Shown: positions 6,838-13,820, numbered from the stretch's first letter. The stretch is 13,877 nt of DNA from Chloroflexota bacterium (GCA_016193545.1 JACPSA010000097.1:1-13877), one strand, 5' to 3'. Notes: a model not told the origin generated them from the letters alone. Translations and numbers: made by a program.

Positions 6838-7707
6838 CTATCTATGTACTAATTTTACTACATCTCCGGGTGTTTCGGCTACTGGCACTCCTGCCCCGGT
6901 GAAAGCGTCAATTTTAGACCGGGCTGTCCCGGCGTTGCCCATTATTATGGCACCAGCGTGTCCCATGCGCTTTCCCGGTGGGGCTGACCGGCCGGCAATA
7001 TAGGCGACGACTGGCTTGGGATAGTTGGTCTCAGCGATGTATCGGGCGGCTAGCTCCTCGGTGTTACCGCCTATTTCACCAATCAGCACCACACTTCTGC
7101 ATTCCTCATCAAGCTTAAACATCTCCAGGAGGCTGATGAAGTCCAGACCGACGATAGCGTCTCCACCCAGGCCGACACAGGTGCTTTGCCCCAGGCCTGA
7201 TTGGGTTAAATGCCAGGCAATCTCGTAGGTTAAGGTGCCGCTTCGGGAAGCAATGCCGATGTGACCCGGACGAAAGATGCGGTCGGGCATTATGCCCACC
7301 TTTAGGCGGTGGGGTGGACTGATTATTCCCGGGCAGTTGGGACCAAGAATAGTGATATTCCCCTTTTTCTTAGCCCGGGCAACAAATTCAATGGCGTCTC
7401 GCTGTGGCGTGCCTTCACTGATAATTATCAGAGTCTTGATACCGGCCTCAATGGCTTCCAGAACTGCGTCTCTCACAAAACGGGCGGGAACGAAGATAAT
7501 GGATGCGTCAGCGTGATGACTGGTTACTGTCTCAGCGACGGTGTTATAGACAGGTACGCCTTCGACTTGCTGCCCGCCCTTGCCCGGTGTTACTCCGGCA
7601 ACTACTTTTGTCCCGTAGTGCAACATTGAGGCGGTGTGGAATTTGCCTTCATTGCCGGTGATACCTTGAACGATGACTTTAGTGTTTTTGTCGATAATAA
7701 TGCTCAT
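6838..7707 (-). CDS. sucD: Succinyl-CoA synthetase (ADP-forming) alpha subunit
   Basis: With SucC this catalyses succinate + CoA + ATP <-> succinyl-CoA + ADP + Pi through a phosphohistidine. The 289-aa length is normal. The N-terminal CoA-binding fold has VIVQGITGNEGKFH (11-24) and VVAGVTPGKGGQ. The phosphorylated histidine is H250 in RMGHAGAIIMGNAGTA, and GIASRSGTLTYE and GPNCPGII are also present. The ATG at 7707 is 7 nt after sucC, with only a weak AGG, so coupling to sucC is likely. It is followed after 17 nt by the CCG-protein gene. Malate-CoA ligase (MtkB) is a close homologue and remains possible, but nothing else of the serine/malyl-CoA cycle is in view. Confidence 0.94.
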   Translation of the reverse strand: MSIIIDKNTKVIVQGITGNEGKFHTASMLHYGTKVVAGVTPGKGGQQVEGVPVYNTVAETVTSHHADASIIFVPARFVRDAVLEAIEAGIKTLIIISEGTPQRDAIEFVARAKKKGNITILGPNCPGIISPPHRLKVGIMPDRIFRPGHIGIASRSGTLTYEIAWHLTQSGLGQSTCVGLGGDAIVGLDFISLLEMFKLDEECRSVVLIGEIGGNTEELAARYIAETNYPKPVVAYIAGRSAPPGKRMGHAGAIIMGNAGTARSKIDAFTGAGVPVAETPGDVVKLVHR

Positions 7708-7714
7708 CGCTAAC

Positions 7715-8842
7715 CTATAGTTTTATGACTGCCTCAACCGCTTTTTCCGGGTCAGGATAAGTATTGATTCCAGCCCGGTGCAGTAGTCGGGTGCCCTCGG
7801 CTTCATTTGTCCCCATCATTCTGACTACCACTGGCTTTTTAACAGTGGATTCGTTGAGTGCTTCGATAATAGCCCGGGCGACGATGTCACATCTGGTTAT
7901 GCCGCCGAGGATATTTACCAGTATCGCCTTCACTCTCGGATTGGATATAACCAGCCTTAATCCTTTTCTGGTAATATCTACGTTACCGCCGCCACCGATA
8001 TCCAGGAAGTTGGCCGGTCTGCCGCCGAAATGGTTGACTAAGTCCAGGGTAGCCATTACCAGGCCGGCACCGTTGCCGACGATACCGATATCCCCGTCCA
8101 GGTCGACATAAGCCAGGTTTTGCTTTCTGGCTTCAGCTTCCAGAGATGTGTCATCCATCCTCACCGAGCTTCTCTCCTTGAATTCCGGATGCCGGAAGAG
8201 GGCGTTATCGTCCACTATTATTCTGGCATCAGCCGCGATGAGTTCACCGGAGGCTATTCTGGCCAGCGGGTTTATCTCGACCAGTTCGGCATCATTCTCC
8301 AGGGTTACCGTGTATAAGCTGCTGATAATGGCAGCAAATCTGTTGGTGTCATTATCAGTTAGGCTGAACTGGCGCAGCATCTCTACTGCCGCCGGCTGGC
8401 TGAAGCCGGTATCCGGGTCGGCCCACCGCCTTGATATCTTATTCGGGGAGGTTAGAGCCGTATCTTCGATATCGATTCCGCCCTCGGCTGCCGCCAGGAT
8501 GATATATGTTCTGGCTTGCCTGTCGATAGCCACCGAGGCATAAAACTGCGCCGTGATTCCCAGTTTTTCTTCGACCAATAAGCTGCTTACTGTTTCTCCC
8601 TTGATGGTACGGTCAAAAAGGTTTGAGGCTACTTTTCTGGCTTCGGTAGCGTCATTAACAAATTTTATCCCGCCGGACTTACCCCGGCTGGAGACTAATA
8701 TCTGTGCTTTCAGAGCTACCGGTCTGCCTATTCTGTGGGCGATTGCCTCAGCTTCATCCGGATTGCGGGCAATATCACCTGTGGGAACCGGCAGGCCATA
8801 ATCCTTCAATATATTCTTGGCTTCGAACTCAAAAAGTTTCAT
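7715..8842 (-). CDS. sucC: Succinyl-CoA synthetase (ADP-forming) beta subunit
   Basis: This is the ATP-grasp subunit of succinyl-CoA synthetase, 375 aa from the chosen start. The N-terminus KLFEFEAKNILKDYGLPVP is the family start. Next come SSRGKSGGI (nucleotide-binding loop), AAAEGGIDIED, LVEINPLA (metal ligands), GNGAGLVMATLDLVNHFGG, and NILGGITRCDIVARAIIEA near the C-terminus. A longer frame to a GTG at 8866 exists, but its extra eight residues (MLLDFTRK) are not part of the family, it has no Shine-Dalgarno sequence, and it overlaps the predicted -10 box. The ATG at 8842 is therefore preferred. It is first in the long minus-strand operon, 7 nt before sucD. MtkA (malate-CoA ligase) is the homologous alternative. 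Confidence 0.93.
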   Translation of the reverse strand: MKLFEFEAKNILKDYGLPVPTGDIARNPDEAEAIAHRIGRPVALKAQILVSSRGKSGGIKFVNDATEARKVASNLFDRTIKGETVSSLLVEEKLGITAQFYASVAIDRQARTYIILAAAEGGIDIEDTALTSPNKISRRWADPDTGFSQPAAVEMLRQFSLTDNDTNRFAAIISSLYTVTLENDAELVEINPLARIASGELIAADARIIVDDNALFRHPEFKERSSVRMDDTSLEAEARKQNLAYVDLDGDIGIVGNGAGLVMATLDLVNHFGGRPANFLDIGGGGNVDITRKGLRLVISNPRVKAILVNILGGITRCDIVARAIIEALNESTVKKPVVVRMMGTNEAEGTRLLHRAGINTYPDPEKAVEAVIKL

Positions 8843-8853
8843 TTTCCGTGTAA

Positions 8854-8882
8854 AGTCTAGTAACACCAGGTTGGGTTGTCAA
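8854..8882 (-). promoter_or_regulatory. Promoter for the sucC operon (TTGACA-17-TAGACT)
   Basis: On the minus strand a perfect TTGACA (8882-8877) is followed after 17 nt by TAGACT (8859-8854, four of six matches to TATAAT). Transcription would start near 8847, about five bases before the sucC ATG at 8842. The mRNA would then be almost leaderless, with only CGGA ahead of the start. It is the only good sigma-70-type promoter I found upstream of the ten-gene series. Confidence 0.6.
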
Positions 8883-9021
8883 GGTTGTGGGCTACAATCT
8901 AAGTACGGGAGAACAAAACTGGCTCAGCGCCAGCTAGCGTCACGTCAGATAAGTAGCTGACCATTCTATTTTGCGGAAACGGTGATGTACCCCGATGGAT
9001 CGGCGGGATTCAGTCGAACGC

Positions 9022-9143
9022 CCATCCCCCTGACCCCCTTCCCACTGGGAAGGGGGGTTAAGTAAGAGAGAGGGGGCGAAGCCCCCTCTCTGAAATATCT
9101 TCCCCCTCTCCTTCGTAAGGAGAGGGGGATTTAGGGGGTGAGG
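9022..9143. repeat. Composite palindromic element with three hairpins (MITE-like)
   Basis: Three perfect hairpins follow one another. Hairpin 1 has arms 9034-9043 and 9047-9056 (10 bp, cccccttccc, 3-nt loop). Hairpin 2 has arms 9067-9077 and 9081-9091 (11 bp, agagagggggc, loop gaa). Hairpin 3 has arms 9101-9113 and 9117-9129 (13 bp, tccccctctcctt, loop cgt). The outer edges, catccccctgaccccc (about 9023-9038) and agggggatttagggggtg (about 9123-9140), are imperfect inverted copies of each other, so the whole looks like a small non-autonomous mobile or REP-like unit. Elements with similar CCCCCTCTCC...GGAGAGGGGG arms recur in many bacterial genomes as far as I recall. No transposase and no clear target-site duplication is visible. 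Confidence 0.75.
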
Positions 9144-9167
9144 TTGAATTTGAATTTGAGTTTGAGT
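9144..9167. repeat. Hexanucleotide tandem repeat (4 copies)
   Basis: TTGAAT occurs twice and then TTGAGT twice in perfect register, immediately beside the right edge of the hairpin element. It may be part of that element or a simple slippage tract. It lies about 80 bp upstream of the zinc-ribbon promoter. Confidence 0.7.
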
Positions 9168-9256
9168 AATCAACCAAAATGAGGCGTTACCGGTCATCAG
9201 TCGCCATCGGGTACTGAAGCAGTAATTGCTTAATAACCTCTTTTGTTGACAGGAAT

Positions 9257-9285
9257 TTTACAAAGTAATTTCTTTGTTGTATAAT
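9257..9285 (+). promoter_or_regulatory. Promoter for the double zinc-ribbon gene (TTTACA-17-TATAAT)
   Basis: TTTACA (9257-9262) and a perfect TATAAT (9280-9285) are separated by 17 nt. Transcription would start near 9292, leaving a leader of roughly 105 nt before the GTG at 9398. A perfect TTGACA at 9246-9251 lies 28 nt before the TATAAT, which is too far to pair with it. The leader contains a modest stem ATCCAG (9333-9338)/CTGGAT (9351-9356) with a 12-nt loop, whose role is unknown. Confidence 0.65.
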
Positions 9286-9383
9286 GCGGCTGGTGGTTAA
9301 GTTTAGGTTATCCGATGGCTTGGTTAAACCCTATCCAGTTATCCCAAGTACTGGATTACCTTAACTCTACCGAAAGATTTTTA

Positions 9384-9390
9384 GAGGAGG
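9384..9390 (+). promoter_or_regulatory. Strong ribosome binding site GAGGAGG
   Basis: GAGGAGG lies 7 nt before the GTG at 9398. It fixes the start of the zinc-ribbon protein and argues against the overlapping longer frame that begins at 9315. Confidence 0.85.
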
Positions 9391-9397
9391 TCGTCCA

Positions 9398-9697
9398 GTG
9401 GGTTTCGAAGACAAGTCACTCCAGTGTTCCGATTGCGGGCAAGAGTTCGTTTTCACGGCTGGTGAACAGGAATTCTTTGCCTCTAAAGGCTACACTAACG
9501 AGCCCAAGCGCTGCCCATCCTGTCGTCAATCCAGGAAGGCAGACCGCTATGGTAGCGGTGGCTTCGGAGCGCGGCGACAAATGTACCCGGCGGTATGTGC
9601 TGAGTGCGGCAAGAAAACCGAGGTACCATTTGAGCCTCGTGAAGGCAGACCGGTGTACTGTAGCGAGTGCTACGCCAAAGCTAAAACAAACCGATAA
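9398..9697 (+). CDS. Small double zinc-ribbon protein (CxxC-x17-CxxC)
   Basis: This 99-aa cytoplasmic protein has two zinc-ribbon units. The first uses C10/C13 (QCSDCG) and C39/C42 (RCPSCRQ), with QEFVFTAGEQEFFASKGYTNEPKRC between them, as in the small zf-trcl-type ribbon. The second uses C67/C70 (CAEC) and C88/C91 (CSEC) with exactly 17 residues between the pairs, the CxxC-x17-CxxC pattern. A Gly/Arg linker (RYGSGGFGARR) joins them. Such proteins are common in Dehalococcoidia and other anaerobes but have no proven role. RNA, ribosome or DNA binding is a guess. The gene has its own promoter and a strong Shine-Dalgarno sequence and uses a GTG start. It is transcribed away from the sucC operon and converges on the ABC operon. 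Confidence 0.9.
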   Translation: MGFEDKSLQCSDCGQEFVFTAGEQEFFASKGYTNEPKRCPSCRQSRKADRYGSGGFGARRQMYPAVCAECGKKTEVPFEPREGRPVYCSECYAKAKTNR

Positions 9698-9838
9698 TAC
9701 GGTAAGTTAAGCCGGCTAACTAATCGAATCATTCCTTCACTCATTATTCGCTTGCTTTAAAAGCATCGCTGACGCGTGTTTGCTACATCCTGTGGTTGCT
9801 ATCCCCGGGTTCTTCCGTCTTCCGTATTTCCGGTGTCG
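9698..9838. other. Convergent intergenic gap without a clear terminator
   Basis: These 141 bp lie between the ends of two convergent genes. There are two short near-palindromes, GTTAA-GCCGGC-TAAC (9706-9720) and TGCTTTAAAAGCA in the middle of the gap. Neither has a long stem followed by a T tract, so no classical intrinsic terminator can be called on either strand. Confidence 0.5.
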
Positions 9839-10591
9839 TCAGGTATTAGAGCTTATGGTTGAATAGGCGAAGGTTTCCTCAATGTTTGCCCAGAATTGGT
9901 CGGCGATGATTGCCATCATTGCCGCGGGCACCGCTCCTTCTATAATATAGGCAATATTGTCCTGTACCAGCCCGGCGATGATGGGAGAACCCAGCCCGCC
10001 GGCACCGATAACGGCGCCTATCATGGCGGTGCCGATATTGATGATGACCGATGTACGTACTCCGGCCAGGATAACCCGTGCCGCCAGCGGGATTTCTATT
10101 CGGAACAGCACGTGTAGCCGGCTCATCCCCAGGCCATAGGCAGCATCGAGAATATCCGGCGGGACGGCACGTAGCCCGGCGATGGTATTGCGGACGATGG
10201 GGAGCAACCCGTAAAGAAACAGGGCGACTGTTGTCGGCAAAAAACCGAAGCCGAGCATGGGTACGGTGAGGGCGAGAACAGCTACCGGAGGAAACGTCTG
10301 GCCGAACGAGGTGATATCGTTGACTATCGGCAAGAAGTCTCTACCGCTGGGACGGGTCACCCATATTCCCAGCGGTACGCCGACGGTAATAGTGATGCTG
10401 CTGGAGATAACGACCAGTCGAACGTGCTCCCAGACCAGCACCGGCAGGCTGCGGGGATGCAGCACCCGGGTTTCTTGAGGGAAGAGGGTGCTGAGGATTA
10501 TTTCCCATAGTTGCGTGTTGCTAATCAGCCAGAGGAACACCCCGAGCAGAATGCTTAAGAAAACCCAGCGCTTTATCGACCGGTTATTCAT
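9839..10591 (-). CDS. yehW: Osmoprotectant-type ABC transporter, small permease subunit
   Basis: This 250-aa inner-membrane permease belongs to the OpuC/OsmU/Yeh family for quaternary-ammonium compounds. A hydrophobic N-terminal helix (about 9-27) is followed by the transport domain. The EAA-type cytoplasmic loop that docks on the ATPase is DAAYGLGMSRLHVLFRIEIP (149-168). GAVIGAGGLGSPI (192-204) is typical of glycine-betaine/choline-type permeases. It starts 3 nt after the ATPase stop with little Shine-Dalgarno sequence, so translational coupling is likely. It is the last gene of the four-gene operon. The symbol is given by operon order and size match to E. coli yehW; opuCB-like is equally descriptive. 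Confidence 0.88.
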   Translation of the reverse strand: MNNRSIKRWVFLSILLGVFLWLISNTQLWEIILSTLFPQETRVLHPRSLPVLVWEHVRLVVISSSITITVGVPLGIWVTRPSGRDFLPIVNDITSFGQTFPPVAVLALTVPMLGFGFLPTTVALFLYGLLPIVRNTIAGLRAVPPDILDAAYGLGMSRLHVLFRIEIPLAARVILAGVRTSVIINIGTAMIGAVIGAGGLGSPIIAGLVQDNIAYIIEGAVPAAMMAIIADQFWANIEETFAYSTISSNT

Positions 10592-10594
10592 TTA

Positions 10595-11692
10595 TTAACT
10601 TTCCATCTCGGCGGTTGCCGCTTCGACATCACTCAACGTTACCTCGCCGATAAATTTCCCCTTTTCATCAACCACCGGGATGCTTTTGAATCCCTGTCCC
10701 AGCATGCGCGCCAGTGCTTCGTGTAGGGTGGCATTATTCGGGATGGCGATTTCCTCAATATCTCCCTGAACCATCGTCTCCCTGACCGAGGTCGCTTCGT
10801 TAAGATTGGTTCTGTCTAACCAGCCCAGTAGCTTCCCGTTCTTATCGACCACCCAGGCGTAACGGCGGTAGCCGATTACGGATGCTATCTCCCGGTTGGA
10901 AGCGTCTATCATGACCGAGGGAGCGGGCTTAACAAAGCCCTCGATACTGATGCTGGACAAGCGTTTCAATGCCCGGTCGGTGCCGACGAAATCGTGGACA
11001 AACTTGTTGGCTGGCCGGGAGAGTATGACTTGCGGTGTATCGTACTGTACCAGCTTTCCCGACTCCATTATAGCGATTCGGTCGGCCAGCCGGATAGCCT
11101 CGTTGAGGTCATGGGTCACCAGAATAATAGTCTTCTTTAGCTTTTGCTGGATACTGATAAACTGGGACTGGAGTTTTTGCCGGGTGAGGGGGTCAACGGC
11201 ACCAAAAGGCTCGTCCATCAACAGAATCGGCGGGTTGGCAGCCAGGGCGCGAGCCACGCCAATGCGTTGGGCTTCTCCACCGGAGAGCTGGCTCGGATAC
11301 TTGCCGGCGTATTCCCTCGGGTTGAGGTTGACCAGTGCCAGTAGCTCTTCAATGCGGCGAGTAATGCGGTCTTTCTCCCAGTGCAGTAGCTCGGGGACAA
11401 CGGCGATGTTGGCGGCTACTGTCAGGTGCGGGAACAGGCCGACGCTCTGGATGGCATAGCCAATAGACTGGCGCAGCTTTTCCGGCTTGATTTGGCTGGT
11501 CTCCTGGCCGTTAACGAAAATGTGCCCGCTGGTGACTTCGATGAGACGGTTAATCATCCGTAAGGTGGTCGTCTTACCGCAGCCTGAAGGACCAATCAGT
11601 ATGCAAACTTCGCCTTGATTAACCTCAAGGGAAAGTTCGTTGACGGCTATGGTGTCTCCATAGCGCTTGGTCACCCGTTGCAGACGTATCAC
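10595..11692 (-). CDS. yehX: Osmoprotectant-type ABC transporter ATPase with CBS domains
   Basis: This 365-aa cytoplasmic ATPase powers the importer. Visible motifs are Walker A GPSGCGKTT (34-42), Q-loop Q82, signature LSGGE (136-140), Walker B ILLMDEP (156-162), and the H-loop H194 (VTHDL). Residues from about 255 to 360 form a pair of CBS domains (IPNNATLHEALARMLGQGFKSIPVVDEKGKFIGEVTLSDVE at the end). In OpuA-type transporters these domains sense ionic strength. E. coli YehX is shorter (about 308 aa), so the full CBS pair is more like OpuCA/ProV. The GTG start at 11692 overlaps the preceding permease stop by 4 nt (GTGA) and has GGAGG about 7 nt upstream, indicating tight coupling. Confidence 0.93.
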   Translation of the reverse strand: MIRLQRVTKRYGDTIAVNELSLEVNQGEVCILIGPSGCGKTTTLRMINRLIEVTSGHIFVNGQETSQIKPEKLRQSIGYAIQSVGLFPHLTVAANIAVVPELLHWEKDRITRRIEELLALVNLNPREYAGKYPSQLSGGEAQRIGVARALAANPPILLMDEPFGAVDPLTRQKLQSQFISIQQKLKKTIILVTHDLNEAIRLADRIAIMESGKLVQYDTPQVILSRPANKFVHDFVGTDRALKRLSSISIEGFVKPAPSVMIDASNREIASVIGYRRYAWVVDKNGKLLGWLDRTNLNEATSVRETMVQGDIEEIAIPNNATLHEALARMLGQGFKSIPVVDEKGKFIGEVTLSDVEAATAEMES

Positions 11693-12858
11693 TGGTTGCC
11701 TCCGGCAAGTCCTTTAGGTGTGGACAGCCTGACAATGTTCCGCATCAATGTATCCACTACTAGGGCAAGGGTAATTATAGGAATAGCGCCAAGGATAATA
11801 AGGTCGGCGGCTGCCTGTCCCAGTCCCTGGAAAATAAACCAGCCGAGGCCCCCCGCCCCGATGAGGGCGGCTACGGCCGTATTGCCTACCGCCTGGACCG
11901 ATGCCGTTCTGACCCCTTCCAGTACCAGGGGGGCAGCTAAGGGTACCTGTACTCTGCGGAATAGCTGAAAGCGGCTCATCCCCATGCCGAGTCCGGCGTC
12001 GGTTACTGCCGGGTCAATCTGGGTTAAGCTGACAAAGGTATTCCTGACAATCGGCAGCAGGGAATAGATAATAATAGCAATGATGGCCGGCGTGGCACCT
12101 ACCCCGCGGATGCCGAATTCCCGCAGGACGGGGAAGGCGAAAGACAATGCGGAAAGCGGGGCAATAAGCAGACCGAAAAGCGCCAGGCTGGGCATCGTCT
12201 GGGTGATGCTGGTGATGAAGAATACCGGACTGGCCACCCGCTTGCTTCGTACTGCCCATATACCGAGGGGAATACCCAGTAAAGCGCCCGCAGTGACGCT
12301 GCCGCTGAAGAGAATAATATGTTGTCCGAGTTCCTGGACAAAGCGCTCTTGACGCCCGGCGAATTCCTGCAGTATAGACAGGTCGTTGAGCCAGCCGGTG
12401 ATGAGCAGAACGCCGATTCCTGCCAGGCCAGTCCATGAGGCCAGGTTTCGCCAGACTGGCCAATTGGGTAGTCTCTGGCGGGCGGCGAATATCACCATGT
12501 AGGCCCCGGCTAGGCTAAGCCAGATACCGCTCCCCAGTGATATCCGGATAAGAGATGTTTCCTCTTGCCGTAGTTGGCTGGCTATAAGTCCGGCCAGTAT
12601 CAGGATGATAATAATTATCAGGTTGGCGGTAATGCTGAGAGCGGCGGCAGGTCGTCTCTCTTTGCCTCTCAAGCTGAGGACAAAACAGATGAGCCACAGG
12701 CTGAAGATTATAGCGGTACCACCCCAGCCTGTAGTCTCCCATAGGTTCAGGCTTGTGCCGGCGGCGAGTCGGTTGGGCTTGAGTGTTAACCAACCGAAAA
12801 GAAGTGAGACGAGGCCGATAGCAGACCCGGCAGTGGCTACGCTATCACGGGTGACCAA
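11689..12858 (-). CDS. yehY: Osmoprotectant-type ABC transporter, large permease with N-terminal membrane extension
   Basis: This 389-aa permease has an extra N-terminal domain of about five predicted membrane helices (near 8-24, 46-62, 73-93, 107-126, 141-157). The usual transport domain follows, starting about residue 175 (HIILFSGSVTAGALLGIPLGIW). The EAA loop is DAGLGMGMSRFQLFRRVQVP (287-306), and GAGGLGWF (334-341) follows. The long form and size match E. coli YehY (385 aa). The start is TTG at 12858, supported by GGGAGG 8 nt upstream. It follows the binding-protein gene by 35 nt and overlaps the ATPase gene by 4 nt. The role of the extension is not known to me. Confidence 0.9.
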   Translation of the reverse strand: MVTRDSVATAGSAIGLVSLLFGWLTLKPNRLAAGTSLNLWETTGWGGTAIIFSLWLICFVLSLRGKERRPAAALSITANLIIIIILILAGLIASQLRQEETSLIRISLGSGIWLSLAGAYMVIFAARQRLPNWPVWRNLASWTGLAGIGVLLITGWLNDLSILQEFAGRQERFVQELGQHIILFSGSVTAGALLGIPLGIWAVRSKRVASPVFFITSITQTMPSLALFGLLIAPLSALSFAFPVLREFGIRGVGATPAIIAIIIYSLLPIVRNTFVSLTQIDPAVTDAGLGMGMSRFQLFRRVQVPLAAPLVLEGVRTASVQAVGNTAVAALIGAGGLGWFIFQGLGQAAADLIILGAIPIITLALVVDTLMRNIVRLSTPKGLAGGNQ

Positions 12859-12893
12859 TCGGTGAGCCTCCCTATCTCGGTGTTAACCGGTTT

Positions 12894-13814
12894 CTATTTC
12901 AGGAATCCTTTTGCCGTGAGGTATTGACGGGCGACATCAGCCGGGTTCTGCCCTTCGATGGCAATCCTGGCATTAAGTGTTTGCAGAGTCTCCAGGTTGA
13001 GAGTCCGGAATACCGGGCTGAGAATAGTCTCAATCTCAGGATATCGGCTCAAGACCTGCCCGCGGACAATCGGTGCCGGTTCGTAGACCGGTTGTACACC
13101 CCTCGGGTCTGCCAATGAGCCATCCGTACCGTAAGCCATGGCCGCGTTTACTCTGTCGGTGCCTTCAGAGGCCGCCTTCTCAGTCTGTGCCGTATCGCCA
13201 CTTGATACCGTGAGCAGCTGGTTTTCTTTGAGGGTGAAACCGTATGCTTTCTGGAATGCTGGCAGGGCAGCCGGGCTATTGACGAACTCCTCGGAGCCAA
13301 TCAGCTTTACATAACCACCACGGTTGGCATAGGCGGCAAAATCATCCAGAGTCTTTAGGTTTTCTTTCTGGGCTAGAGTTTTAGGTATGGCAATAGCCCA
13401 TGTGTTATTGGCTGGTGCCGGTGTCAGCCAGACGATATTATTGGCTTCTTTATCCAGCTTCTTCACCCTTTCGTAGCCTTTTTGCGCATCTTTCCAGACT
13501 TCTGAGTCAGCTTCGTTAAAGAAGAAAGCCCCATTTCCGGTATATTCAGGGTAAAGGTCGAGTTCAGCGCTGATGATAGCCTTGCGTACCACCGGAGTCG
13601 GTCCGAACTGTGATTTGTCATTAACCTTGAACCCGCGGTCCCTGAGCATTAATATTATGACTTGTGATAGTAGTGACCCTTCCGTATCAATCTTGGAGCC
13701 GACTGTGATTGGTCCCTTGCTAGCTTCGTTTTCAGTAGCCGGGCCGGCACAGCTTAATACCAGTAATGCCATTGTGACTAGGGAAAATCCGAATAAAACC
13801 AGGAATTTTTTCAT
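12894..13814 (-). CDS. yehZ: Osmoprotectant-type substrate-binding lipoprotein (YehZ/OsmF-like)
   Basis: This 306-aa protein has a lipoprotein signal: KK, a hydrophobic stretch, and the lipobox VLSC with the lipidated C22. The binding domain has VGSKIDTEGSLLSQV (38-52), the choline/betaine-family motif DLYPEYTGNGAFFF (86-99), LTPAPANNTWAIAI (130-143) with W139, and a C-terminal NARIAIEGQNPADVARQYL. These match the YehZ/OsmF/OpuCC group, which binds glycine betaine, choline or related compounds with aromatic residues such as Y88, Y91 and W139. The exact ligand cannot be read from sequence. It is first in the operon. The ATG at 13814 has AAGGAG 7 nt upstream. Confidence 0.92.
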   Translation of the reverse strand: MKKFLVLFGFSLVTMALLVLSCAGPATENEASKGPITVGSKIDTEGSLLSQVIILMLRDRGFKVNDKSQFGPTPVVRKAIISAELDLYPEYTGNGAFFFNEADSEVWKDAQKGYERVKKLDKEANNIVWLTPAPANNTWAIAIPKTLAQKENLKTLDDFAAYANRGGYVKLIGSEEFVNSPAALPAFQKAYGFTLKENQLLTVSSGDTAQTEKAASEGTDRVNAAMAYGTDGSLADPRGVQPVYEPAPIVRGQVLSRYPEIETILSPVFRTLNLETLQTLNARIAIEGQNPADVARQYLTAKGFLK

Positions 13815-13820
13815 ACCTTA

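Larger units (their letters stand above)
8883..9245. other. Divergent intergenic region, no gene
   Basis: This lies between the minus-strand sucC promoter and the plus-strand zinc-ribbon promoter. Apart from the composite hairpin element and the hexanucleotide repeat listed separately, I see only short weak inverted repeats (for example GTCAG/CTGAC at about 8944-8961). I found no convincing gene, tRNA or riboswitch. The minus-strand frame at 8940-9197 is a translation of the hairpin repeats and is not treated as a gene. Confidence 0.7.

Noticed and set aside
8843..8866. N-terminal extension of SucC to a GTG at 8866
   Set aside because: The extra residues are not part of the family, no Shine-Dalgarno sequence precedes the GTG, and the region contains the predicted -10 box.
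8940..9197. 85-aa minus-strand open frame
   Set aside because: It is the translation of the three-hairpin element (PPLLTKERG-type wording) with no ribosome binding site. Such frames are typical spurious products of these repeats.
9246..9251. Perfect TTGACA as the -35 box of the zinc-ribbon promoter
   Set aside because: It is 28 nt from TATAAT, and no -10 lies 16-18 nt downstream. TTTACA at 9257 has the correct 17-nt spacing.
9315..9710. 131-aa plus-strand frame beginning MAWLNPIQ, possible leader peptide or gene
   Set aside because: It overlaps the zinc-ribbon gene in another frame and has a poor Shine-Dalgarno sequence. The frame from 9398 has paired cysteines and GAGGAGG.
9706..9720. Intrinsic terminator after the zinc-ribbon gene
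   Set aside because: The near-palindrome GTTAA-GCCGGC-TAAC has no loop-forming centre and no T tract.
10896..11459. 187-aa plus-strand frame opposite the ABC ATPase
   Set aside because: It is a shadow of the ATPase coding strand, with no family motif or start signal.
12014..12463. 149-aa minus-strand frame inside the large permease
   Set aside because: It is an out-of-frame shadow. The permease frame has the EAA loop and membrane segments.
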